Of a stretch of DNA of 64,000 nucleotides, positions 1 through 10,058 are shown piece after piece. This stretch comes from Eubacteriaceae bacterium (GTDB lineage Bacteria > Bacillota > Clostridia > Lachnospirales > Lachnospiraceae): contig CABIYF010000003.1 of the NCBI GenBank assembly GCA_902362875.1, positions 62,001 through 126,000 on the forward strand, read 5' to 3'. The notes under the pieces are model-generated. The model saw only the letters and a program-made list of their open reading frames with translations, was not told the DNA's origin and searched no databases. Numbering within the stretch: the stretch's first letter is position 1; every line of letters starts with the position of its first letter. Position numbers and translations under genes: made by a program.

Positions 1-1
1 A

Positions 2-2920
2 GAATATCTGCTTTTAAGAGATCAGTTAAAAGATGAAGATGTGAAGCAGTTTTTATTTGAAAACCGAAATCTTGAACAGGAACTAAAAGATCTGAATGAA
101 AAGATTGAAATTGCGCAACGAGAGATGGAACAGGCAGATCAGGCACTTTCAAAAGCAAAAGAAAAATATGGAAAACAAGAAGAATTTCTGGATAATCTAA
201 AGCAGGAGATTGAAACGATCGCAGCAGAGATTTCAGAGATGAAGATTACAAAACAGCAAAAAGAGGGACAGATACAGGTTCTGAAAGAACAGATCAATAC
301 AGAACGTATGAGAGAGAATATGTATCTGGAATCGAAAGATAAGCTGTTTAAAGAATTAAATGAGAAGAAAGCACAGCTAAAGAGGTTTGAGGCAGAGACA
401 GAAGAAATTCGTAAAGAATATGAATCTGTCATGGAACAAAAGATTCAAAAAGAAAGTGAAGTTGCGCTGTATCAGAAACAGATTCAGGATTTGGAGAGAG
501 AACAGGAAGAGATTCAGATCCGTGTAAATGCTGTCAGAGAAGGCCGCATGCGGGTTGCAGGAGCAATTGAACGTTCACAGACTGTGAAAGAACAGTTGAA
601 TGTCCGGATCAGTGGTCTTGAGCATCAGATGGAAGAATTGCAGCAGCAGATCAAACAACATCAGGATAAAAAAGACTTTTCCATTGAGAAGATCAAGGAG
701 ATCAAAGATAAGAAGGATCAGTTAGAGATCCAACGCCGCAACGCAAAAAGAATAGAAGAAACATTGTTATCCGAACGCCGCCAGATTCAGGTGGAGATGG
801 ATCAGAAAAGAGAAAAATACCACAGAATCCGTTCAAATTATGAGACTATGCGCAATATGGCAGAGCGTTACGATGGATATGGATTTGGAATCAAGAAAGT
901 TATGGAGCAGCAGGCAGTAACGCCAGGAATCATTGGTGCGGTTGCGGATATCATCAAGGTGGAAGCAAAATACGAGACAGCGATCGAGACAGCACTTGGC
1001 GGAAGTATCCAGAATATTGTGACGGATACACAGGAAACTGCGAAGAAGATGATTGGATACCTTAAGAAGAACCGTTATGGAAGAGTTACATTTCTTCCAT
1101 TGGATGCGGTAAAAGGAAAAGAATTTACAAGAGAGGAAATTCTTTCGGAGTCAGGAGTGATCGGGGCAGCCAATCAACTTGCGGAATATGACGAAGCTTA
1201 CAAAGACCTGTTTGCATCTCTGCTTGGACAGATCCTTGTCGTAGAGGATATGGATGCTGGAATCCGTATTGCCAATAAATATCATCATAGCATAAGGATC
1301 GTAACGCTTGAAGGGGATTCCTTAAACCGCGGCGGTTCAATGTCTGGAGGTGCCTTTAAGAATAAGAGCAATCTGCTTGGAAGAGCCAGAGAAGTTGAAG
1401 AATTAAAAGGCCGGCTTGACAAATGGACAAAAGCGATCGGAAAAGATGAAGAAAAATATAATGAAAATGAAAAAAAACTCAAAGAATACCAGCAAAATAT
1501 GGTAGACTTAGAGAAGGAGATTCAAGAGATCTCTTTAGAGTTAAATACACAGCAGATGTCACAATCTGCGATCGAGAGCAGACAAGAAGAACTTGCAAAG
1601 AGACAGGAACAGCTGGTTTTACAGAGAGATAAGCTGATAGAAGAGTTAGGGACTGCAAAAGAAGATGCAGACAGACTGCAGGATGAGCAGACAGATCTTG
1701 AAAGTGCGAATGAACAGGATGAAGAACGAATCAAAGAGATTGACCAGAAACTGGAATATCTTAGAAAGTGTGCAGAAAAGCATGCGATGGAAGTATCGAA
1801 AGTTCACATGCGCTTAAGTCAGGAATCACAGAAACTAGAGTTTCAGGAGAATAATCAGGAACGAGTAAGATCAGAGATCGAGCATCTGAATGAAGAATTT
1901 AAAGAGAATCAGAAAGATGCCGGGGATGTCAACGACAATGTAAAGGCATTGAAACAGCAGATCGAAGATTTCAAGGATTCATGCAAAGAGATGGAACAAA
2001 AGATCATAACAGATCAGACGAGACATCAAAAGATGCAGGAAGAAGTGAAGACAAAGGAAGTACTCTACAAAGATATTCTCAAAGAACGCGAAGAGATGAT
2101 GGAGCGTGTCAGTGGATATGACAAAGAAATCTATCGTCTCGAAAGCCAGAGAGACGGAAGAAAACAAAAGAAAAAAGAACTGCTTGATTACATGTGGGAG
2201 AATTATGAGATCACTTATCATCAGGCAAAACAAAGGATTGATCTTGATGAGACAGAAAGTCTTTCAAAGATCAAAGAAACGATCGGTGAATTAAAGAATC
2301 AGATCAAAGATCTGGGACCAGTTAATATCAATGCGATCGAAGATTATAAAGAAGTTTCTGAGCGTTACGAATTTATGCAGAAACAGCATGAAGATATTGT
2401 GACAGCAGAGGCGCATTTAGCAGGGCTGATGGAAGAACTTGAAGAAGCTATGAGACGTCAGTTTAATGAAAAATTCAAAGACATCCAGAGAGTATTTCAG
2501 GAAGTTTTTGTGGAATTGTTCGGTGGAGGAGAAGCAAGACTGGAACTTACCGATGATGATGTGTTAGAATCAGGAATAAGGATCATTGCACAGCCGCCAG
2601 GTAAGAAACTTCAGAATATGATGCAGCTTTCCGGTGGAGAAAAAGCATTAACAGCGATCTCATTATTATTTGCGATTCAGAATCTGAAACCATCCCCATT
2701 CTGTCTTCTGGATGAGATAGAGGCAGCATTGGATGATTCGAATGTTACAAGATTTGCGAAGTATCTTCATAAACTTACAAAGGATACACAGTTTATCGTG
2801 ATCACACATCGAAGAGGAACGATGATGGCAGCAGATGTCTTATATGGAATCACGATGCAGGAGAAAGGTATATCCACTCAGGTTTCTGTTAATTTAATCG
2901 AGAATGATTTAGATGAATAA
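2..2920 (+). CDS. smc: Chromosome partition protein SMC (5' end outside window)
   Basis: Condensin-type ATPase that organises and segregates the chromosome. The frame is open from base 2, so the N-terminal 200 or so residues with the Walker A head lobe lie upstream; about 972 residues are visible, against roughly 1,180 for the family. Seen in order: a long Glu/Lys/Gln-rich coiled coil, a globular hinge at about visible residues 300-430 (GIIGAVADIIKV, GGSIQNIVTDT), the return coiled coil, and the C-terminal head with signature LSGGEKALTAISLLFA near 876 and Walker B CLLDEIEAALDD near 900. ftsY follows 13 bases later behind AAGGAG, the usual smc-ftsY order in Firmicutes. Confidence 0.97.
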   Translation, partial: EYLLLRDQLKDEDVKQFLFENRNLEQELKDLNEKIEIAQREMEQADQALSKAKEKYGKQEEFLDNLKQEIETIAAEISEMKITKQQKEGQIQVLKEQINTERMRENMYLESKDKLFKELNEKKAQLKRFEAETEEIRKEYESVMEQKIQKESEVALYQKQIQDLEREQEEIQIRVNAVREGRMRVAGAIERSQTVKEQLNVRISGLEHQMEELQQQIKQHQDKKDFSIEKIKEIKDKKDQLEIQRRNAKRIEETLLSERRQIQVEMDQKREKYHRIRSNYETMRNMAERYDGYGFGIKKVMEQQAVTPGIIGAVADIIKVEAKYETAIETALGGSIQNIVTDTQETAKKMIGYLKKNRYGRVTFLPLDAVKGKEFTREEILSESGVIGAANQLAEYDEAYKDLFASLLGQILVVEDMDAGIRIANKYHHSIRIVTLEGDSLNRGGSMSGGAFKNKSNLLGRAREVEELKGRLDKWTKAIGKDEEKYNENEKKLKEYQQNMVDLEKEIQEISLELNTQQMSQSAIESRQEELAKRQEQLVLQRDKLIEELGTAKEDADRLQDEQTDLESANEQDEERIKEIDQKLEYLRKCAEKHAMEVSKVHMRLSQESQKLEFQENNQERVRSEIEHLNEEFKENQKDAGDVNDNVKALKQQIEDFKDSCKEMEQKIITDQTRHQKMQEEVKTKEVLYKDILKEREEMMERVSGYDKEIYRLESQRDGRKQKKKELLDYMWENYEITYHQAKQRIDLDETESLSKIKETIGELKNQIKDLGPVNINAIEDYKEVSERYEFMQKQHEDIVTAEAHLAGLMEELEEAMRRQFNEKFKDIQRVFQEVFVELFGGGEARLELTDDDVLESGIRIIAQPPGKKLQNMMQLSGGEKALTAISLLFAIQNLKPSPFCLLDEIEAALDDSNVTRFAKYLHKLTKDTQFIVITHRRGTMMAADVLYGITMQEKGISTQVSVNLIENDLDE

Positions 2921-2933
2921 AAGGAGAACAGCT

Positions 2934-3869
2934 ATGTCAGAGAAAAAAGGTTTTTTTAAACGACTTGCCCAGGGGTTAACGAAGACAAGAGACAATATTG
3001 CCTCAAGTTTTGATTCTATTTTCAGTGGATTTTCTGGAATCGATGAAGACTTCTATGAAGAACTGGAAGAGATTCTGATCATGAGTGACATGGGAATCGA
3101 TACAACCATGAATATCATTGAAGATCTGAAGAAGAAAGTAAAAGAAAATAAGATCAAAGAGCCGGAAGAATGCAGACAGCTTCTGATTGATTCCATTAAA
3201 GACCAGATGCGTCTTGATGAAACAGCTTATGATTTTATTGATAAAAAAAGTGTTGTGCTTGTCATTGGAGTAAATGGTGTAGGTAAGACAACATCTGTTG
3301 GAAAACTTGCAGCAAGTTTAAAAGGACAGGGAAAGAAAGTATTGCTTGCAGCAGCTGATACATTCCGTGCAGGAGCGATTGAGCAGTTAAAAGAATGGTC
3401 AAACCGTGCAGGAGTTGATATCATCAGTCAGGCAGAAGGTGCAGACCCGGCAGCGGTTGTATATGATGCAGTAGCAGCAGCGAAAGCAAGAGATGTCGAT
3501 GTATTATTATGTGATACAGCAGGACGCCTTCATAACAAGAAGAATCTGATGAATGAGTTAAGCAAGATCAACCGCATTATTCAGAAAGAATACAGCGAAG
3601 CTTACCTTGAGACACTCATTGTGCTAGATGGAACAACAGGACAAAACGCCATGGCACAGGCAAAACAGTTCAAAGAAGCAACAGATATTTCCGGTATTAT
3701 TTTAACGAAATTAGATGGAACAGCAAAAGGTGGTATTGCGATCGCAATCCAGTCAGAATTAGGAATACCGGTAAAATATATTGGTATTGGGGAACAGGTA
3801 GATGATCTTCAGAGATTCGATCCGGATATGTTCGTTAATGCACTATTTGAAAAAGGAGAAGAAAATTAA
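2934..3869 (+). CDS. ftsY: Signal recognition particle receptor FtsY
   Basis: SRP receptor GTPase that docks ribosome-SRP complexes at the membrane for co-translational insertion. 311 residues with a short N-terminal A region, as usual in Firmicutes, then the N and G domains. P-loop GVNGVGKTTSVGK is near residue 111, DTAGRLH near 193 and TKLDGTAKGG near 258. I chose the ATG at 2934, 7 bases after AAGGAG (2921-2926). An in-frame upstream ATG at 2913 overlaps smc and has no ribosome site. ilvA begins 1 base after the stop, so smc, ftsY and ilvA are probably co-transcribed. Confidence 0.97.
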   Translation: MSEKKGFFKRLAQGLTKTRDNIASSFDSIFSGFSGIDEDFYEELEEILIMSDMGIDTTMNIIEDLKKKVKENKIKEPEECRQLLIDSIKDQMRLDETAYDFIDKKSVVLVIGVNGVGKTTSVGKLAASLKGQGKKVLLAAADTFRAGAIEQLKEWSNRAGVDIISQAEGADPAAVVYDAVAAAKARDVDVLLCDTAGRLHNKKNLMNELSKINRIIQKEYSEAYLETLIVLDGTTGQNAMAQAKQFKEATDISGIILTKLDGTAKGGIAIAIQSELGIPVKYIGIGEQVDDLQRFDPDMFVNALFEKGEEN

Positions 3870-3870
3870 A

Positions 3871-5088
3871 ATGTTAGAACTAAAAGATTTTGAAGCAGCA
3901 TATAATAAAGTGCAGGAGGTTGTCCTTCCTACAAAGCTGATCAAAAGTGAGTATTTTTCCAACCAGACAGGAAATGATGTTTATTTAAAGCCAGAGAACA
4001 TGCAGCTTACAGGAGCTTATAAGATTCGTGGTGCATATTACAAGATCAGTACATTATCTGAAGAAGAAAAAGCAAAAGGACTGATCACAGCATCAGCTGG
4101 AAACCATGCACAGGGTGTTGCATTAGCAGCAGCAAGACAGGGAGTAAAGGCAACGATCGTTATGCCAACAACAACTCCACTGTTAAAAGTAAACAGAACA
4201 AAGGATCTTGGGGCAGAAGTGATCCTTCACGGAGATGTGTATGATGAAGCTTGTGCACATGCTTTAGATCTTGCAGCAGAACATGGATATACATTTGTTC
4301 ATCCATTTGATGATCCAACGGTTGCAACAGGACAGGGAACAATTGCTATGGATATCTTTAAAGAACTTCCAACAGTAGATTACATCCTTGTACCAATCGG
4401 TGGAGGCGGACTTGCAACAGGTGTTTCAACACTTGCTAAGTTATTAAATCCAAAGATCAAAGTCATCGGAGTTGAACCAGCAGGAGCTGCATGTATGAAA
4501 GCTTCCTTAGAAGCAGGAAAAGTTGTATCCTGTGAACATGTCAGCACAATTGCAGATGGTACTGCAGTACAGACACCAGGAAAGATCATTTTCCCATATG
4601 TTCAGGAGAATCTTGATGATATCATTACAGTAGAAGATGAAGAACTGATCCCATGTTTCTTAGATCTATTAGAGAATCATAAGATGTTAGCAGAAAACTC
4701 TGGATTATTAACGATCGCAGCATTAAAACATCTGGATGTAAAGAATAAGAAAGTCGTATCTATCATCAGTGGTGGAAATATGGACGTGATCACAATTGCA
4801 TCTTTAGTACAGCATGGACTGATCACAAGAGATCGAATCTTTACAGTATCTGTATTCCTTCCAGACAAACCGGGAGAATTAACAAGAGTATCCCAGGTGA
4901 TCGCCGAAGCACAGGGTAATATCGTTGAGCTTGAACATAACCAGTTCGTAAGTATCAACAGAAACAATGCCGTAGAACTTACAATTACAATGGAAGCATT
5001 CGGTACAGAACACAAAAATAAGATCATTAAAGCACTGAAAAAAGCCGGATATGATCCAAAAATCAGAAATTCTAAATCCGTATATTAA
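3871..5088 (+). CDS. ilvA: Threonine ammonia-lyase (threonine dehydratase)
   Basis: PLP enzyme that deaminates L-threonine to 2-oxobutanoate, for isoleucine synthesis or threonine catabolism. 405 residues. The PLP lysine lies in TGAYKIRGAYY near residue 51, and the phosphate-binding glycine loop GGGGLATG is near 178. One ACT domain occupies about residues 325-400 (starts VFLPDKPGELTRVSQ). That single-ACT layout and length match the shorter ilvA/tdcB-like class rather than the two-ACT 500-residue form. The start at 3871 follows AAGGAG at 3853-3858, inside the end of ftsY. No T-box or leucine-type leader precedes it. The biosynthetic versus catabolic role cannot be settled from sequence. Confidence 0.9.
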   Translation: MLELKDFEAAYNKVQEVVLPTKLIKSEYFSNQTGNDVYLKPENMQLTGAYKIRGAYYKISTLSEEEKAKGLITASAGNHAQGVALAAARQGVKATIVMPTTTPLLKVNRTKDLGAEVILHGDVYDEACAHALDLAAEHGYTFVHPFDDPTVATGQGTIAMDIFKELPTVDYILVPIGGGGLATGVSTLAKLLNPKIKVIGVEPAGAACMKASLEAGKVVSCEHVSTIADGTAVQTPGKIIFPYVQENLDDIITVEDEELIPCFLDLLENHKMLAENSGLLTIAALKHLDVKNKKVVSIISGGNMDVITIASLVQHGLITRDRIFTVSVFLPDKPGELTRVSQVIAEAQGNIVELEHNQFVSINRNNAVELTITMEAFGTEHKNKIIKALKKAGYDPKIRNSKSVY

Positions 5089-5147
5089 TTGGTTGGATGA
5101 ATTTCACAATATGGGCATAATTAGTGCATTAAATATTGTACAATTTG

Positions 5148-5176
5148 TTGAAATATACTTTAATTTTTGGTATAAT
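5148..5176 (+). promoter_or_regulatory. Promoter of the glg operon
   Basis: TTGAAA (5148-5153), a 17-base spacer, and a perfect TATAAT (5171-5176). This is a sigma-A type promoter with expected start near 5183, about 290 bases before glgB. Confidence 0.8.
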
Positions 5177-5182
5177 AAAGTT

Positions 5183-5406
5183 AGTGAAACAAACACTTTT
5201 TGAACAGCAGATAAACGACCAGAAAGTGGACAGGAAACGAAAGATATTTACAGTACATTGTTCTTTGAATATGAAATATCTTGTAAGATGACAGCGTGTC
5301 ACATTCTTTGCTATACATATAGAAATTAAAGATATGACTAATAAGCGTAAATAAGCCATTTACAAGAAGATTGTTCATGGTTGTTTACGCTTTTTTACGC
5401 TTTTTT
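5183..5406 (+). ncRNA. Structured glg leader, candidate attenuator or small RNA
   Basis: Non-coding stretch between the glg promoter and glgB with successive hairpins. CACTTTTTG (5194-5202) pairs with CAGAAAGTG (5220-5228), with one wobble. AAGATATTT (5241-5249) pairs exactly with AAATATCTT (5274-5282). TGACA-GCG-TGTCA sits at 5289-5301. The last element is a terminator-like hairpin ending in U-runs. I recognise no known riboswitch, T-box, 6S or SRP RNA in it. It could be a cis-acting attenuator of the glycogen genes or a short independent RNA. Confidence 0.5.
5343..5406 (+). terminator. Intrinsic terminator-like hairpin inside the glg leader
   Basis: AAGCGTAAATAAGCCAT (5343-5359) pairs with ATGGTTGTTTACGCTT (5377-5392), with one wobble and one bulged G. 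ACAA/TTGT adds four inner pairs in the loop. T6 follows at 5391-5396 and another T6 at 5401-5406. It lies after the promoter and 70 bases before glgB, so full glg transcription needs readthrough or another promoter. Confidence 0.7.
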
Positions 5407-5475
5407 ATTTTACGCAAGTGGGGAATTCATTTTGATGGATTCTTTGTTTTGGAAGTTTTAAGGAGGAGTTATACT

Positions 5476-7710
5476 ATGAATGAAACTATCAATCGTGAGG
5501 ATTTGTATTTGTTTCAGACAGGAAAGGCGAGGCAGGCGTATTTAACGTTTGGATGCCATTACCAGAAGAAGACAAAGACTCACAGATTTACTGTTTGGGC
5601 TCCAAATGCAAAATCAGTAAGTGTCGTAGGAGATTTCAACTTTTGGAATCCACTCGCACACCCGATGAAGGGTGACAAAGATGGAATCTATACGATAGAG
5701 ATTGAAGGACTTAAGAAAGGTGATCTGTACAAGTATTATGTAGAAGGATACGATGGAATCTGTCGTTATAAGAGTGATCCATTTGCGTTCTATGCAGAGT
5801 GCAGACCTGATACAGCATCAAAAGTCTGGGATTTTGACGATTTCAAATGGTCTGACAAACGTTTTATCAATCAGAGAAAGAAACGTCAGGCAATAGATCA
5901 ACCAATGTCCATTTATGAATTGCATCTTGGAACATGGCGTATGCCACAGGAAGAAGAGAGAGAGTTTTATAATTACAGAGAGATTGCTGATATGCTGATC
6001 CCTTATCTTCAAAAGATGGGATATACACATGTCGAATTAATGCCGATCACAGAATATCCATACGATCTTTCCTGGGGATATCAGGTAACAGGATATTATG
6101 GGGTAACATCAAGATATGGAACACCAGAAGATTTCAATTATATGATCAATGAATTGCATAAAGCAGGAATCAGCGTGATCCTTGACTGGGTACCAGCTCA
6201 TTTCCCAAGAGATGAACATGGATTGGCGATGTTTGATGGAACACATATTTATGATCATGAAGATCCTAGAAAAGGAAGCCAGCCAGACTGGGGAACATTA
6301 TTATTTAACTATGGGAAACCGGAAGTACAAAGCTTCCTGATCTCAAGTGCGATGTTCTTCGCAGATATTTATCATGTTGATGGAATCCGTATTGATGCTG
6401 TATCAGCAATGCTTTATCTTGATTTTGGAAAACAGGAAGGTGAATATGTGCCGAACGAAGATGGAACGAATATCAACTATGAAGCGGTTGATTTCCTTCA
6501 TAATCTAAATGAAGCACTTCGTACAACATATGAAGGATTCCTAACAATCGCAGAAGAATCCACAGCATATCCAAAAGTCACAAGTGATATCGATGATCCA
6601 GATGGACTTGGATTTGTTTATAAGTGGAATATGGGATATATGCATGATTCCCTTTATTATATGGAACTTGATCCATTATATCGTAAAGATAATCATGGAG
6701 CGATCATTTTTTCTATGGATTATGCATACAGTGAGAACTATATTCTGCCATATTCACATGATGAGGTTGTTCATGGCAAAGGTTCCATGATCAATAAGAT
6801 GTATGGAGCATATGATGAGAAGTTTGCATCTTTGCGTACATTATATGGATTTACGATCGCACATCCTGGCAAGAAATTATTATTTATGGGTGGAGAATTT
6901 GCTCAGTTTGTCGAGTGGAGAGACAAGGAACAGCTTGACTGGTTCTTGATTGACCAGTATGAGATGCATGATTCTTTCCATGAATATGTAGCAAAATTAA
7001 ATGAAATTTATAAAGCTCATCCAGCGTTTTATGAATTAGATCAGGATCCAGCAGGATTTGAATGGTGTTTACAGCGTGATGCAGATCATAGTGTTGTAGC
7101 ATTTATACGAAAGAGTAAGAGAGGCAGAGGAAGAAAACAGGAACAGATCCTTTGTGTCTGCAATTTTACACCGATGGAATGGGATAAGTATCAGATTCCA
7201 TTGCCAAAGAAATCAAAACTTACGAAGATCTTAGACAGCAGTGAGCTTAATTTTGGTGGAGATGGTGATGTTTCAGAAACAAAAGTTTCAACAAAACGTG
7301 TGAAAGTACCATCAGAAGGAAAGGCAACATATCAGCAGTGTGCACAGATTTCCTTAAAACCATTAAGCGTTGTATATTATAAGATCGAGGAAGTGGAGAA
7401 AAAACCACGAAAGACGGCTGCGAAAAAAACTGAGGCAGCTAAGAAAGTAACAAAAGAAGTTGTAGAAGAGACAAAAGCTGAGGAAACAAAGACAGTAAAA
7501 TCAACAACAAAAGTTGTAGCTAAGACAAAGAAGGCAGAACCTATCAAGAAAGCAGTGCAGGAGAAGAAACCTGCACCAAAGAGTGAGACTTCAAAGAAGG
7601 AAGATACAAAAGAAACAACCGAAACTGTAACAAAAGAAAAGGAGCAGCCAAAAAAGAAAGCAAGAAAGACAAGAAGAACTAATAAGAATAAAAATCAAGG
7701 TGTAAAATAA
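5476..7710 (+). CDS. glgB: 1,4-alpha-glucan branching enzyme with a Lys-rich C-terminal tail
   Basis: GH13 enzyme that introduces alpha-1,6 branches into glycogen. 744 residues. A CBM48 module comes first ([18 protein letters not shown] from about residue 38). The catalytic barrel follows, with the nucleophile Asp in [11 protein letters not shown] near 307, acid/base Glu in AEESTAYP near 359, and [12 protein letters not shown] near 427. The C-terminal beta domain ends near residue 637. The last 107 or so residues are low-complexity Lys/Glu/Thr/Ala, a basic tail not found in standard GlgB (about 630-730 residues without it). The start at 5476 follows AAGGAGGAG; an in-frame start at 5371 would fall inside the leader hairpin. 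First gene of the glg operon. Confidence 0.95.
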   Translation: MNETINREDLYLFQTGKARQAYLTFGCHYQKKTKTHRFTVWAPNAKSVSVVGDFNFWNPLAHPMKGDKDGIYTIEIEGLKKGDLYKYYVEGYDGICRYKSDPFAFYAECRPDTASKVWDFDDFKWSDKRFINQRKKRQAIDQPMSIYELHLGTWRMPQEEEREFYNYREIADMLIPYLQKMGYTHVELMPITEYPYDLSWGYQVTGYYGVTSRYGTPEDFNYMINELHKAGISVILDWVPAHFPRDEHGLAMFDGTHIYDHEDPRKGSQPDWGTLLFNYGKPEVQSFLISSAMFFADIYHVDGIRIDAVSAMLYLDFGKQEGEYVPNEDGTNINYEAVDFLHNLNEALRTTYEGFLTIAEESTAYPKVTSDIDDPDGLGFVYKWNMGYMHDSLYYMELDPLYRKDNHGAIIFSMDYAYSENYILPYSHDEVVHGKGSMINKMYGAYDEKFASLRTLYGFTIAHPGKKLLFMGGEFAQFVEWRDKEQLDWFLIDQYEMHDSFHEYVAKLNEIYKAHPAFYELDQDPAGFEWCLQRDADHSVVAFIRKSKRGRGRKQEQILCVCNFTPMEWDKYQIPLPKKSKLTKILDSSELNFGGDGDVSETKVSTKRVKVPSEGKATYQQCAQISLKPLSVVYYKIEEVEKKPRKTAAKKTEAAKKVTKEVVEETKAEETKTVKSTTKVVAKTKKAEPIKKAVQEKKPAPKSETSKKEDTKETTETVTKEKEQPKKKARKTRRTNKNKNQGVK

Positions 7711-7726
7711 AGGAGGAACAAGAGTT

Positions 7727-8911
7727 ATGATTAACAAGAAAGAAATCGTTGCGATGCTGCTTGCAGGGGGACAAGGTAGCAGACTGTTCGCATTAACTCA
7801 GAAGAAAGCAAAACCAGCTGTATCATATGGTGGAAAATATAAGATCATTGACTTCCCATTATCAAACTGTGCAAACTCAGGAATTGATACTGTCGGAGTA
7901 TTAACACAGTATGAACCATTAGAGTTAAATGCATATATTGGTACTGGAGGATTCTGGGATCTGGATGATCTAAATGGTGGAGCATATGTATTACCTCCTT
8001 ATATGCGTGGGGAAACAGGTAACTGGTATCGTGGAACAGCAGATGCGATTTATCAGAACATCAACTTTATTGATAATTATGATCCAGACCATATCATCGT
8101 ATTATCTGGAGACCAGATCTGTACAATGGATTATGCAAAAATGCTTCAGTATCATAAAGAAAAAGATGCAGATTGTACAATCTCTGTTCTGAATGTTACA
8201 TATGAAGAAGCAAAACGTTTTGGAATCATGAATACAGATGAAGATGAACGTATTTATGAATTCGAAGAAAAACCAGCAGAACCAAAGAGTACAAAAGCTT
8301 CTATGGGTATTTATATCTTTAAATGGAAACTGATCCGTCAGTATCTGGTCGATGATGGAAATGATCCAGAATCAGAACATGACTTTGGTAAGAATATCAT
8401 TCCAAGAATGTTGGAAGATGGAAAAAAGATGTATGCTTACTCATTTGATGGATACTGGAGAGATGTAGGAACGATCGACAGCTTATGGGAAGCTAATATG
8501 GAACTTCTAGATAAAAATCCTCAGATTGACTTAAATGATGATAAGATGAGAATCTACACAAGAAACTTCTCATTACCACCTCATTTTGTAGCACCAGGTG
8601 CATCTGTTAAGAATTCTATTCTTGCCGATGGATGTATCATTGAAGGAGAAGTAGAAAACTGTGTCATCCATTCTGGTGTTAAGATTGGAAAAGGCAGTGT
8701 TGTTAAAAACAGTGTGATCATGAAAGATACTGTGATAAGAACAGGCTGCCAGATTGACAAAGCACTGATCGATGAAGAAGTTGTTATCGAACAGGGTTGC
8801 AAGGTTGGAGAAGGAAATAATGTAACTGTAATCGGATATCATTGTGTAGCATTAGAAAATGCAACTGTTGAAGACGGAGCAATGATCTACCCAGATACCA
8901 TCTTACACTAG
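7727..8911 (+). CDS. glgC: Glucose-1-phosphate adenylyltransferase, catalytic subunit
   Basis: Makes ADP-glucose from ATP and glucose-1-phosphate, the committed step of glycogen synthesis. 394 residues. The N-terminal nucleotidyltransferase fold carries an intact pyrophosphorylase loop, [19 protein letters not shown], and the glucose-binding region FEEKPAEP. The C-terminal part is a left-handed beta-helix of hexapeptide-like repeats ([19 protein letters not shown] region). It starts 16 bases after glgB behind AGGAGGA and is followed 13 bases later by glgD. Firmicutes enzymes of this type usually act as GlgC/GlgD heteromers. Confidence 0.96.
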   Translation: MINKKEIVAMLLAGGQGSRLFALTQKKAKPAVSYGGKYKIIDFPLSNCANSGIDTVGVLTQYEPLELNAYIGTGGFWDLDDLNGGAYVLPPYMRGETGNWYRGTADAIYQNINFIDNYDPDHIIVLSGDQICTMDYAKMLQYHKEKDADCTISVLNVTYEEAKRFGIMNTDEDERIYEFEEKPAEPKSTKASMGIYIFKWKLIRQYLVDDGNDPESEHDFGKNIIPRMLEDGKKMYAYSFDGYWRDVGTIDSLWEANMELLDKNPQIDLNDDKMRIYTRNFSLPPHFVAPGASVKNSILADGCIIEGEVENCVIHSGVKIGKGSVVKNSVIMKDTVIRTGCQIDKALIDEEVVIEQGCKVGEGNNVTVIGYHCVALENATVEDGAMIYPDTILH

Positions 8912-8924
8912 GAGGATTGAAGAT

Positions 8925-10058
8925 ATGGATAAACAGATGTTAGGTATTATCAATGCAGGAGAAGAAAATAGAAAGTTAAAAGACCTTGTACGATCCAGAA
9001 GTTTATCAGCACTTCCTGTTGGTGGACGTTATCGTACAGTAGACTTTATGTTAAGTAACATGGTAAATGCAGGAATTAAAAATGTTGGATTATTAACAAG
9101 AAGAAACTATGATTCCTTATTAAGCCATGTAAGCTCAGGTAAAGACTGGGGATTAAATAAAAAACGTGGTGGATTATATATTTTCCCACCATATATCAAT
9201 GATGCATCTCCATCTGGAGAATACGCAAGTGTTATGGACGGACTTCGTGGAACACTTGGATTCTTAAAGAAAGCAAAAGAAAAATATGTATTATTAGGAC
9301 GTTCTTATGTGATCTTTAATGCAGATTTTCAGGATATGTTAGATAAACATATCAAATCTGGAGCAGATATCTCACTGATGTATTTTGATAACAGCGATGA
9401 TGCAACAAACTGCGATTATGAAGGAGTTTATTTAAAGACAGATGAAGATGACAAAGTTCTTGATATGTGCTATTCAGAAGGAAAACATCGCTCTAATAAG
9501 AAGAGTATGGATGTTTATATTATGAAAACAACATTGTTGATCGATTTTATCGAAACAGCGATCGCACATAATAAGAAACACTTCTTCTTTGATGTTATTG
9601 TTCCAAACTTTGACCGACTGGCTATTCAGGGATATGAATACAAAGGATATGTTGGATGTATCACATCTTTGGAAGCATACTATAATGTTAATATGGATAT
9701 GTTAAAACCAGAAGTTTACAATGAGTTATTCCTTGGAAGAAGAAGAATTTATACAAAATCTGCCGATGGAGCACCAGCAAAATATGGATCAAATGCGAAA
9801 GTCAGCAATAGTTTGATCTGTAGTGGATGTGAAGTAGATGGTACAGTTGAGAATTCCATCATCTTCCGTGGATCACAGATTGCAGAAGGTGCAGTGATCA
9901 AGAATTCTGTAGTTATGGCAGAAGGATTTATCGCACCAGAAGCAGAGATCAATCATACAATCTTAGACCGACATGTAAAAGTTTATTCAAAGGCACACTT
10001 ATCAGGATCTTCAAACCATCCAGTATTCATTCCGAAAGGAGCAAGTGTTAATGAGTAA
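8925..10058 (+). CDS. glgD: GlgD, non-catalytic ADP-glucose pyrophosphorylase partner
   Basis: Paralogue of GlgC, 377 residues, expected to pair with it and raise activity. The nucleotide loop is degenerate: where GlgC has GGxGxRL, this protein has NAGEENRKLKDL, while later parts such as the RYRTVDFMLSNMVNAGI region and the C-terminal beta-helix are kept. This matches known GlgD subunits, which have little or no activity alone. It begins 13 bases after glgC behind GGAGG. The last 8 bases overlap glgA, suggesting translational coupling. Confidence 0.93.
   Translation: MDKQMLGIINAGEENRKLKDLVRSRSLSALPVGGRYRTVDFMLSNMVNAGIKNVGLLTRRNYDSLLSHVSSGKDWGLNKKRGGLYIFPPYINDASPSGEYASVMDGLRGTLGFLKKAKEKYVLLGRSYVIFNADFQDMLDKHIKSGADISLMYFDNSDDATNCDYEGVYLKTDEDDKVLDMCYSEGKHRSNKKSMDVYIMKTTLLIDFIETAIAHNKKHFFFDVIVPNFDRLAIQGYEYKGYVGCITSLEAYYNVNMDMLKPEVYNELFLGRRRIYTKSADGAPAKYGSNAKVSNSLICSGCEVDGTVENSIIFRGSQIAEGAVIKNSVVMAEGFIAPEAEINHTILDRHVKVYSKAHLSGSSNHPVFIPKGASVNE

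Noticed and set aside
2913..2933. Earlier ATG for ftsY
   Set aside because: It overlaps smc and the ribosome site of the downstream ATG.
5183..5342. 6S RNA, SRP RNA or T-box in the glg leader
   Set aside because: No T-box TGGNACCGCG motif, no SRP domain IV signature, and separate hairpins instead of the long rod of 6S RNA.
5371..5475. N-terminal extension of glgB
   Set aside because: It would start within the leader terminator hairpin; the ATG at 5476 has a strong AAGGAGGAG site and begins the conserved protein.
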